A DNA stretch of 5,125 nt from Vulcanimicrobiota bacterium (GTDB taxonomy: Bacteria; Vulcanimicrobiota; Vulcanimicrobiia; Vulcanimicrobiales; Vulcanimicrobiaceae): the NCBI GenBank assembly GCA_019237435.1, contig JAFAHB010000100.1:1-5125 (forward strand), read 5' to 3'. The position numbers were made by a program, and so were the translations under genes. The notes beneath the pieces are model-generated. The model worked only from the letters and a program-made list of their open reading frames with translations, made no database searches and was not told the origin of the DNA. Every line of letters begins with the position of its first letter. Position 1 is the stretch's first letter. Below, one piece after another: positions 1-4,620 of the stretch.

Positions 1-48
1 GACCGCCTCCCACGCACGTAATGCGCACGCTACTACAAATGACCTCAG

Positions 49-99
49 TTTACAGTTTGATGAGAGCCGCAGACGAATCCCGCCGGCCTGTGATACCCT
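49..99 (+). promoter_or_regulatory. Candidate promoter region for the aspartyl protease gene
   Basis: Two alternative sigma70-like signals lie in the 112 bases before the protease gene. One is TTTACA (49-54) followed after 18 bases by a weak ACGAAT (73-78). The other is an extended -10, TGATACCCT (91-99), which would start transcription only a few bases before the ATG at 113. The second fits the lack of a clear Shine-Dalgarno sequence in front of this ATG. Neither is strong and I cannot choose between them. Nothing else recognisable is seen in 1-112. Confidence 0.25.
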
Positions 100-112
100 A
101 CCCTCGAAGCGG

Positions 113-1078
113 ATGAAAGAGCTCGCGTCGCGCGCCATCGTTCTTAGCCTGTCGCTGGTTGCAGCCATTGGCGCATTCGCCGCGGTCACGCATCCCGCAT
201 CGGCTTCCGCATCGGCGATCATCCCTAGCGGTTCGAATGCGACGCGCACGACGATCCCCGTGACGATCGACGGAGAACGCGCGTCGTGCGTGCTCGACAC
301 CGGAACTTCGGCGATGATCATCTCGCCGTCGTTGGCAGAGAGCGCGCGGCTCCCGACGGGATCCGGAACCTTTGAAGTCGCGCCGGACGGGCGAACGTAC
401 GTCGACCGGGAGACCGAAATCGCGCGTTTCGGCGTCGCCGGATACGCGCTGCACAACGTCTCAGCGCTGATCTCACCCAACGTTCCCGATGATGGCGCAC
501 TCTGCGGTTACGATTTCTTCACGCATTTTCCAACGCTGATCGATCGCGACCGCCGGCAAGTCACGCTCTTTCCGTCGCCGTCCAAGCTCGCGCGCCTGCA
601 CTGCATTGCCGTCGATCTCACGCCCCACGTTCCACTTGCGACGATCGAGATCAACGACACATGGCTGAGTCACATCGTTTTGGACTCCGGCATGGCCGGA
701 GGAGGCGCACTCTGGGACGGCGTGCGCGGCGAGCTGCGACGTCCGCTCGTCGCCAGCGCAAACTATGAGACGATGCCGGCCGCCGTTCACGAGGGCTTCG
801 CCTGCGGTTCCGTGGCTTCAGTACGATACGCGGCCGGCTCCGCCGCGACCGCGATGCCGATTTGCACCGAGCCGCAGCGCCCCGACGGGTACAACGGTAT
901 CATCGAAACGAATCTGCCGTCGGTCCACGCGATGGCGGTCGATTACCCCCACCGCCGCATCTGCTTCGACGTCAACGGCTCGTCGGAAATCGCGACACCG
1001 GAAACGCCGGCGGCGCCGACGACGCCCTGGCACGACGCCTGGTCGCGCTTCAATTATTATCGGCCCCCAAAGACCTAG
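113..1078 (+). CDS. Exported retropepsin/pepsin-like aspartyl protease, two lobes
   Basis: This is a predicted secreted or periplasmic aspartic endopeptidase of 321 residues. Residues 1 to about 35 form a signal peptide: a basic start, a hydrophobic core (IVLSLSLVAAIGAFAAV) and an Ala/Ser-rich cleavage zone. The first lobe carries the catalytic motif VLDTGTSAMIIS (Asp62-Thr-Gly) and, after a flap-like stretch, LCGYDFFTHF with IDRDRRQVTLFP (130-154), which matches the usual hydrophobic-Gly-x-Asp-Phe-Leu and IDxxxxxLTL pattern. A second lobe repeats the plan with IVLDSGMAGG (Asp191-Ser-Gly), NGIIETNLP and VDYPHRRICFDV (276-287). A DTG/DSG pair in one chain suggests a pseudo-dimeric, pepsin-like enzyme. 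Six cysteines (59, 131, 164, 231, 251, 284) lie in the mature part and could form disulfides. The tail (about 293-321) is Pro/Thr-rich. The start is chosen for the signal peptide; no good ribosome binding site is visible. The fold class is well supported, the substrate unknown. Confidence 0.85.
   Translation: MKELASRAIVLSLSLVAAIGAFAAVTHPASASASAIIPSGSNATRTTIPVTIDGERASCVLDTGTSAMIISPSLAESARLPTGSGTFEVAPDGRTYVDRETEIARFGVAGYALHNVSALISPNVPDDGALCGYDFFTHFPTLIDRDRRQVTLFPSPSKLARLHCIAVDLTPHVPLATIEINDTWLSHIVLDSGMAGGGALWDGVRGELRRPLVASANYETMPAAVHEGFACGSVASVRYAAGSAATAMPICTEPQRPDGYNGIIETNLPSVHAMAVDYPHRRICFDVNGSSEIATPETPAAPTTPWHDAWSRFNYYRPPKT
1075..1078. other. Convergent stop-codon overlap (shared CTAG)
   Basis: The + strand protease ends with TAG at 1076-1078 and the - strand methyltransferase ends with TAG read from 1077-1075. 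Both stops lie in one CTAG palindrome, so the genes overlap tail to tail by 4 bp. No room is left for an intergenic terminator, so each transcript must run into the other gene's antisense strand. Confidence 0.9.
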
Positions 1079-1737
1079 AGCCGTTTTCGCGCGATCAACA
1101 AGCCGTCGCAGACGGGCAGCAGTGCGACGTCGACGCGTCCGTCGCGGCCGGCTTTACGATTGATTGCGTCGAGCGCTCGCGTATCCGCATCGTCGGGGGA
1201 TGGATCGAGCACGGCGCCGCCCCAAAGCACGTTATCGACGAGCACGAATCCGCCCGGGCGCAGCAGCTCGAGCGACGCTTCGTAGTAATTGCCGACGTTG
1301 TTCTTATCTGCGTCGATGAACGCCATGTCAAACGGCTCCACGTGCTCTTCGCGGGCTTTCGCGAGCGTTTCCAGCGCGGGTCCGATGCGAAGATCGATCT
1401 TTTGCTCGACGCCGGCGGCCTTCCAATAACGTCGCGCAATCGATGTATACTCTTCGCTAACGTCGCACGCGAGGATGTAGCCGTCGGCGGGCAGCGCCAG
1501 TGCCATCGCGAGCGAGCTATAGCCGGTGAAGACGCCGATCTCCAAGTAGCGCCGCGCGCCGATTGCGCGCGCTAACAGCTGCATCAGCTGGCCCTGCTCG
1601 GGGCCGATCTGCATGCGCGCGTTGGGAAGCTGCGCCGTTTCTTCGCGCAGTTCGCGCAACAGCGGATGTTCGCGGACGGTATTGGCGATGATGTACTCTT
1701 GAATCGCCAGGTCGACGAACGAGCTCTTTGCCGTCAT
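1075..1737 (-). CDS. Class I SAM-dependent, cation-dependent O-methyltransferase (CCoAOMT-like, family 3)
   Basis: This 220-residue cytoplasmic enzyme is expected to move a methyl group from S-adenosylmethionine to a hydroxyl, typically of a catechol-like small molecule, using a divalent metal. The N-terminus (IIANTVREHPLLRELREET, 16-34) and MQIGPEQGQLMQLL (42-55) are typical of bacterial members. Motif I is YLEIGVFTGYSSLAMAL (64-80), and the acidic residue after the second strand is in CDVSEEY (91-97). The metal site is visible as FIDADK (140-145) and VLVDNVLWGG (165-174), corresponding to the Asp, Asp-Asn ligands of caffeoyl-CoA O-methyltransferases. The C-terminus (VALLPVCDGLLIARK) is also typical, and the length matches the family's roughly 220 residues. 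The ATG at 1737 fits the family N-terminus. The frame stays open far upstream, but only through low-complexity sequence overlapping the neighbouring gene. No Shine-Dalgarno precedes the ATG; the transcript is probably leaderless. The physiological substrate cannot be told. Confidence 0.92.
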   Translation of the reverse strand: MTAKSSFVDLAIQEYIIANTVREHPLLRELREETAQLPNARMQIGPEQGQLMQLLARAIGARRYLEIGVFTGYSSLAMALALPADGYILACDVSEEYTSIARRYWKAAGVEQKIDLRIGPALETLAKAREEHVEPFDMAFIDADKNNVGNYYEASLELLRPGGFVLVDNVLWGGAVLDPSPDDADTRALDAINRKAGRDGRVDVALLPVCDGLLIARKRL

Positions 1738-1743
1738 CGCCGT

Positions 1744-1749
1744 ATCATA
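1744..1749 (-). promoter_or_regulatory. -10 element for a leaderless methyltransferase transcript
   Basis: On the minus strand the sequence TGTTATGATACGGCG stands directly before the ATG at 1737. TATGAT (1744-1749) matches TATAAT at five of six positions and is preceded by an extended -10 TG one base upstream. Only six bases separate it from the start codon, so transcription would begin at or next to the A of the ATG, giving a leaderless mRNA. No convincing -35 is seen; that region lies inside the adjacent inverted repeat. Confidence 0.5.
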
Positions 1750-1757
1750 ACACGAAG

Positions 1758-1788
1758 GAGAGCGCCAGGCGTTTTGCCTGGCGCTCTC
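1758..1788 (-). terminator. Perfect 13-bp hairpin after the hexapeptide-repeat gene (terminator or operator)
   Basis: GAGAGCGCCAGGC (1758-1770) and GCCTGGCGCTCTC (1776-1788) are exact inverted repeats with a 5-base loop, GTTTT. The hairpin lies 25 bp after the stop of the repeat-protein gene and just before the methyltransferase promoter, the place expected for a terminator. The following minus-strand bases (CTTCGTGTTAT) are only moderately T-rich, so intrinsic termination may be weak. Because its left arm covers the methyltransferase -35 region, it could instead, or also, be a protein-binding palindrome. Confidence 0.55.
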
Positions 1789-1813
1789 TGTTTGAGGGCC
1801 GTCGCGTTTGGTC

Positions 1814-2761
1814 TTACTGTGGCGAGGACGAAGATTCGGTCGGTGAGTCGGCAGACGGGCCTCCACCGGTGCTAGCCGTTGGTGTGTATCCACGCGATGC
1901 GTCGTAACCGCGACCTGCGTCGTAACCGCGTGCAGCATCGTAGCTTGGCGCGACGTTATAGCCGCGTGCGGCGTCATAGCCGCGCGCTGCGTCGTAACCG
2001 CGCGTCGCGTCGTATCCGCGAGCGGCGTCGTAGCCGGGCGCGGGAGCGCTCGCCGGTCCTTGTTCCTCAACGACGGGCGCCTGTTCGACCGGTTGCGGTT
2101 GCTCCTCGGCCGGCGGCGGCGCTTCTTCCGCCGGCGGAGGACCGTACTCTGCAGGCGGTGGTTGTTCAACAACCGGCGCCTGTTCGGGCGGCGGAGCCTC
2201 GTCGGGAGGTTCCGCTTGGAACGGCGACGGTTGTTCGGCAGGCGGCGCTTGCTCTACCGGGGGTGCTTCGTCGTAGCGTTCGACTGCGTACGACGGTAGC
2301 GTTGATGCGATCTCAGAACTGCCGGGGGGCACGCCGCCCACCGCGGTATTCGAGCCGTAGACTAACGCAACGGTCTCTTGTGTGACCGCTGCATCGGGAT
2401 AGCTCGAACGCAAGTCGGCGAGCGCAGACATTCCACGTTGGCTCGACGCCTGGCCCGCACGCCAGTATTCGCGAACGAGATGCGCGATCGTCGCGGCTAA
2501 CCACGGGTCGCGCGGATACTTTTGTTGCCAATCGCGGATCGCAAGTTGGAGATGATCGAGATACGCAGGCACCGACGGATCCAACATCGCGCCCACGTCG
2601 CGTTGATCGAAGTCGTTCAGGCGATTGCGAATCTCCAGAACGCTTTGCTGGTACGGGCCGAAGTATTCATCGGCAGGCGCAGCGTTCGGATTTGCGTTCG
2701 CTCGCGCCGCTTGCAAGGCAGCAAAGAGCAGAACGATAACTGCGAGAAGTACTTTGCGCAT
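1814..2761 (-). CDS. Secreted Pro/Glu-rich protein with C-terminal GYDAAR hexapeptide repeats
   Basis: I do not recognise a named family for this 315-residue exported protein. Residues 1-23 are a clear signal peptide (MRKVLLAVIVLLFAALQAARANA). Residues about 30-135 look globular and helical, with FGPYQQSVLEIRNRLNDF, AYLDHLQLAIRDWQQKYP and PWLAATIAHLVREYW; this could be a small TPR-like or helical-bundle domain, but no motif settles it. Residues about 164-240 are a Pro/Glu/Gln-rich linker (EQAPPAEQ, PPPAEYGPPPAEE). Residues 243-296 are nine hexapeptide repeats of GYD-Ala-x-Arg type, followed by a Ser/Thr/Gly-rich tail. The ATG at 2761 is preferred: GAGGGAAGG (2766-2774) is a good ribosome binding site for it, while the in-frame GTG at 2776 would put that site inside the coding region and add MREGT before the signal peptide. 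It is probably transcribed alone, ahead of the hairpin at 1758-1788. It may be a surface, periplasmic or matrix component; that is inference only. Confidence 0.8.
   Translation of the reverse strand: MRKVLLAVIVLLFAALQAARANANPNAAPADEYFGPYQQSVLEIRNRLNDFDQRDVGAMLDPSVPAYLDHLQLAIRDWQQKYPRDPWLAATIAHLVREYWRAGQASSQRGMSALADLRSSYPDAAVTQETVALVYGSNTAVGGVPPGSSEIASTLPSYAVERYDEAPPVEQAPPAEQPSPFQAEPPDEAPPPEQAPVVEQPPPAEYGPPPAEEAPPPAEEQPQPVEQAPVVEEQGPASAPAPGYDAARGYDATRGYDAARGYDAARGYNVAPSYDAARGYDAGRGYDASRGYTPTASTGGGPSADSPTESSSSPQ
1874..2035 (-). repeat. Nine 18-bp units encoding GYD-A-x-R hexapeptides
   Basis: Read on the minus strand the units are GYDAAR, GYDATR, GYDAAR, GYDAAR, GYNVAP, SYDAAR, GYDAGR, GYDASR and GYTPTA. 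The array is exactly in frame with the host gene (residues 243-296). The DNA units differ mainly at third codon positions, using GGA, GGC and GGT for Gly and TAC and TAT for Tyr. The fifth and ninth units are degenerate. Confidence 0.92.
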
Positions 2762-2765
2762 TGTA

Positions 2766-2774
2766 CCTTCCCTC
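2766..2774 (-). promoter_or_regulatory. Ribosome binding site deciding the start at 2761
   Basis: GAGGGAAGG on the minus strand lies 4 to 9 bases before the ATG at 2761. It overlaps the alternative upstream GTG (2774-2776), which has no such site placed correctly before it. This supports the shorter reading that begins directly with the signal peptide. Confidence 0.65.
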
Positions 2775-2791
2775 ACGGGACAAACGACCGC

Positions 2792-2815
2792 ACAATTGCG
2801 GCCTATGATAATTGT
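2792..2815 (-). promoter_or_regulatory. Candidate -10 and operator-like inverted repeat upstream of the repeat-protein gene
   Basis: On the minus strand, TATCAT (2805-2810) matches the -10 consensus at five of six positions and would give a leader of roughly 35-40 bases before the ATG at 2761. No good -35 is found at the proper distance. The candidate -10 sits between and partly within two short inverted arms, ACAATT (2792-2797) and AATTGT (2810-2815). These are 12 bases apart and flanked by GC on both sides, as a dimeric repressor site might be. Both readings are tentative. Confidence 0.3.
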
Positions 2816-2846
2816 CGCAAGGCATGCGCCTGCTTCCGTTCGCCAA

Positions 2847-2868
2847 TATGAGGACGGTATGAGGACGG
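2847..2868. repeat. 11-bp perfect tandem duplication
   Basis: TATGAGGACGG occurs twice in immediate succession (2847-2857 and 2858-2868). It lies in the intergenic region upstream of the repeat-protein gene and is followed by a small GGGG/CCCC stem (2867-2880). It may be a recent slippage duplication or a pair of protein-binding sites; no function is evident. Confidence 0.6.
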
Positions 2869-2884
2869 GGTTACAGCCCCATTA

Positions 2885-2908
2885 GAAAGACAAAAACGCG
2901 TGTCGCGT
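2885..2908 (-). terminator. Probable intrinsic terminator of the dehydrogenase-GloVer-DUF5069 operon
   Basis: Read on the minus strand, ACGCG-ACA-CGCGT forms a compact 5-bp GC-rich stem (2896-2908), which can be lengthened by G-T pairs. It is followed at once by TTTTGTCTTTC (2885-2895), a U-rich tract. It lies about 85 bp after the stop of the last operon gene and before the promoter of the next gene. The short stem keeps confidence moderate. Confidence 0.5.
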
Positions 2909-2925
2909 CCTCGCCCCGCGCGCTC

Positions 2926-2955
2926 CTCGACTCCGCTCGGAGTGACGCGCTCGAG
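2926..2955. repeat. Short intergenic palindrome, possibly a dispersed repeat copy
   Basis: ACTCCG-CT-CGGAGT (2930-2943) is a perfect 6-bp inverted repeat, with outer arms CTCGA (2926-2930) and TCGAG (2951-2955). The core TCGACTCCGCTCGGAGTGAC resembles small dispersed intergenic repeats seen in many bacterial genomes. It may also contribute RNA structure at the operon's 3' end. Whether it is repeated elsewhere in this genome cannot be seen here. Confidence 0.4.
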
Positions 2956-2991
2956 ACGACGGCGCTTAGATGACGCGCGCTTCGCCGAAAA

Positions 2992-3441
2992 TTAAACTCG
3001 GATTAGTTGCCGATGAATTTCGTCGAGATCGTCGACCATATTGAGCGAGACGGCATCCTTCACCGAACTGTCTTTGATCTTCGATGCCCCGCGCATCTTG
3101 TGGCCCGTTTCGTCGCTGTGGTTGTAACCGCGAACCGCGGCATTGTGACGCTCGATTGTCGCTTTATCGGTTTTTCCGTTCGCGACAACCCATTCTTCGA
3201 ACTCCATATACGTCGGCTTCTTCTGACGGATGAAGTCGATCGTTTTCTGCCGCTCTAAACCCAGTGCGCTCAGCGTCATCGCGTCGAAGCCGGTGCCGCA
3301 TTCGTCGTACCCTTCAGGTAGCGCGTCAACCGCCGCAAGCGAAAGCTTGAGCCACAGACGCGGAAGATGGACCGCGCCGAGCGGCCCCGCCGTTCCCGAG
3401 CTAACCAGTGGAACTACCTTTTCCTTCGTTTCCGCTGCCAT
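2992..3441 (-). CDS. DUF5069-like small cytoplasmic protein
   Basis: This 149-residue protein has no signal peptide or membrane segment. Residues about 19-95 match the pattern I associate with DUF5069: GPLGAVHLPRLWLKL (19-33), LPEGYDECGTGFDAMTLSALGL (41-62), then FIRQKKPTYMEFEEWV (70-85). A second conserved-looking block is IERHNAAVRGYNHSDE (96-111). The family's role is unknown, so no reaction is proposed. The start is firm: a perfect AGGAGG (3449-3454) lies 7 bases before the ATG. The gene begins 18 bp after the stop of the GloVer lipoprotein, so the two are almost certainly on one transcript, and a probable terminator follows. The gene is well supported by its ribosome site and sequence character; the family name is from memory and less sure. 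Confidence 0.78.
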   Translation of the reverse strand: MAAETKEKVVPLVSSGTAGPLGAVHLPRLWLKLSLAAVDALPEGYDECGTGFDAMTLSALGLERQKTIDFIRQKKPTYMEFEEWVVANGKTDKATIERHNAAVRGYNHSDETGHKMRGASKIKDSSVKDAVSLNMVDDLDEIHRQLIRV

Positions 3442-3448
3442 GTCGTTT

Positions 3449-3454
3449 CCTCCT
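3449..3454 (-). promoter_or_regulatory. Consensus Shine-Dalgarno (AGGAGG) for the DUF5069-like gene
   Basis: AGGAGG on the minus strand lies 7 bases before the ATG at 3441 and just after the GloVer stop (3460-3462). It is the strongest ribosome binding site in the window. It suggests the last operon gene is translated independently and efficiently, unlike the gene before it, which seems to rely on translational coupling. Confidence 0.85.
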
Positions 3455-3459
3455 AAGTG

Positions 3460-4620
3460 TTAGGGAGAGATCGAAAAGACGGTGCCGCCGCCGTTTGCGC
3501 CGCCATAGGCGGTGGCGCCGTACAACTTTCCCTTGAGTTCGACGAGTCCGGCGTACGGTGTTTGCCCGTCGCCGGCGTTACCGAAGGCATGCAGCAGGGC
3601 AAACTTGCCCGCGGCCGTGATGCCGAAGACGGTGCCGTATTGATGGCCTCCGGTGCCGGTCGTGCCGTAGAACGTCCCTTTATAGTACAGCGGCGCGTCC
3701 TCCGGCGTGGCGCCGTACAAGGCGCCCTGGAATGCGTAGATGGTGTGTTCAGATCCGGAGGTGCTAACCTCAAAGAGCGTGCCGTTCCCGTTTCTGCCGC
3801 CCACCGACGCGGTACCGTACAGCTTTCCGCCAACATCCGCCAACGACGCCTCAGGAAAGTCGCCATCGTACTGGTTGCGGAAACTGTAAACGACCCGTTC
3901 CTTCCCGGCAGCCGTTATACCGAAAACGGTGCCGTCGTTGTTTGCGCCGCCGCCGACCGTCGTGCCGTAGAGCTCACCTTTGACATCAATCAGGCTCCCG
4001 TGCGGATCCGAGCCGTCCTTGCCGCCCGAAAAGCTGTGCAGCACGCGCTCCTTGCTCGATGCGCTCACCGCAAAAACAGTGCCGAAGGATTTCGCGCCGC
4101 CGGTTGTCGTCGTTCCGTACAGCACGTGCTTGATCGCGATCAAGCCGGCGGCCGGCTCGGCGCCGTGCGTCGTATCGAAACTATAGATCACGCGCTCTTT
4201 ACCGCCACCCAACGAAAACACCGTGCCGGCTCCGTGAGCTCCGCCGTAGACCGTCGTACCGTAAAAGACGCCGCCCGAGGTCGTGAGGGCGCCGAGCGGC
4301 GACGCGCCGTCGCCACCGCCGCTCGAAAAACTGTACAGTACGCGCTCGGAGCCCGACGGCGTTATCTCGAAGACCGTGCCGCTCCCATATTTTCCGCCGG
4401 CGTAGGTCGTGCCGTAAAGATTGGCGCCCACGACAATGAGGTTCGCTTCCGGCTGCAGACCATCGCCGGTAGCGCCGAACGAATGCAGTATTTTGTATCC
4501 ATGCGCCAGGTCGGCGCCTTGCACGATGCTCTGCGCAGGAGGCAGCCCCCGAACGCCCGCGGAGCCGCAGCCCGCGACCAAGAGGTAGCACGCAACAGTT
4601 GCGATCTCGCGCTTATGCAT
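3460..4620 (-). CDS. GloVer-repeat (TIGR03803-type) lipoprotein, probable seven-bladed beta-propeller
   Basis: This 386-residue predicted lipoprotein consists almost wholly of one repeated unit. MHKREIATVACYLLVAGC is a lipoprotein signal with lipobox Val-Ala-Gly-Cys18, so the mature protein should be anchored by lipidated Cys18. Residues 43-386 hold seven units of about 49-50 residues with the plan ER-VLYSF, an Asp-Gly-x-x-Pro turn, LYGTT-x-x-GG, GTVF-x-I. Units start near residues 43, 92, 142, 192, 242, 292 and 341. The chain ends straight after the seventh GTVFSI. This matches the 'choice-of-anchor tandem repeat GloVer-containing' proteins, whose function is not established; ligand binding or a structural surface role is inference. 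The ATG at 4620 is chosen because it gives the signal peptide directly; upstream codons (MDWASSTNRE...) overlap the dehydrogenase gene and look non-coding. It overlaps the dehydrogenase stop by 8 bp and has no clear Shine-Dalgarno, so it is probably translationally coupled. Confidence 0.88.
   Translation of the reverse strand: MHKREIATVACYLLVAGCGSAGVRGLPPAQSIVQGADLAHGYKILHSFGATGDGLQPEANLIVVGANLYGTTYAGGKYGSGTVFEITPSGSERVLYSFSSGGGDGASPLGALTTSGGVFYGTTVYGGAHGAGTVFSLGGGKERVIYSFDTTHGAEPAAGLIAIKHVLYGTTTTGGAKSFGTVFAVSASSKERVLHSFSGGKDGSDPHGSLIDVKGELYGTTVGGGANNDGTVFGITAAGKERVVYSFRNQYDGDFPEASLADVGGKLYGTASVGGRNGNGTLFEVSTSGSEHTIYAFQGALYGATPEDAPLYYKGTFYGTTGTGGHQYGTVFGITAAGKFALLHAFGNAGDGQTPYAGLVELKGKLYGATAYGGANGGGTVFSISP
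3463..4494 (-). repeat. Seven tandem GloVer repeats within the lipoprotein gene
   Basis: Seven units of about 150 bp encode the LYGTT...GG...GTVF pattern, most visible on the plus strand as recurring GTGCCGTA and AC(C/G)GTGCC(G) words. Unit 5 has diverged (YGTASVGG, GTLFEV) and unit 6 is also unusual, with YAFQGALYGATPED in place of the SF...DG...P turn. The other units are well conserved. Confidence 0.88.
4613..4620 (-). other. 8-bp start/stop overlap (ATGCATAA), likely translational coupling
   Basis: The ATG of the GloVer lipoprotein lies inside the last codons of the dehydrogenase gene; its frame differs from the dehydrogenase frame, which ends His-Ala-stop. No ribosome binding site of good quality precedes this ATG, so ribosomes finishing the dehydrogenase probably restart here. 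Confidence 0.75.

Noticed and set aside
862..1575. Plus-strand open frame of 237 residues across the protease end and the methyltransferase.
   Set aside because: It overlaps two well-supported genes in other frames, and its Arg-rich product looks like none I know.
1874..2035. Possible CRISPR or minisatellite array.
   Set aside because: The 18-bp units are contiguous, have no spacers and are in frame with a protein; they encode a peptide repeat.
1738..2172. N-terminal extension of the methyltransferase reading frame by about 145 residues.
   Set aside because: The extra residues are Arg/Thr/Pro-rich low complexity, overlap the hexapeptide-repeat gene on the same strand in another frame, and cross the 13-bp hairpin. 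The family N-terminus begins at the ATG at 1737.
1879..2385. Plus-strand Arg-rich frame over the repeat region.
   Set aside because: Its repetitive Arg-rich sequence is the complement of the GYDAAR codons. The opposite strand has a signal peptide and a ribosome binding site.
2762..2776. Alternative GTG start at 2776 for the secreted repeat protein.
   Set aside because: The ribosome binding site GAGGGAAGG overlaps this GTG and is placed correctly for the ATG at 2761, which also starts a normal signal peptide.
2522..2851. Plus-strand frame of 109 residues covering the intergenic region.
   Set aside because: Most of it is antisense to the secreted repeat protein's N-terminal part, and I see no ribosome site or recognisable motif.
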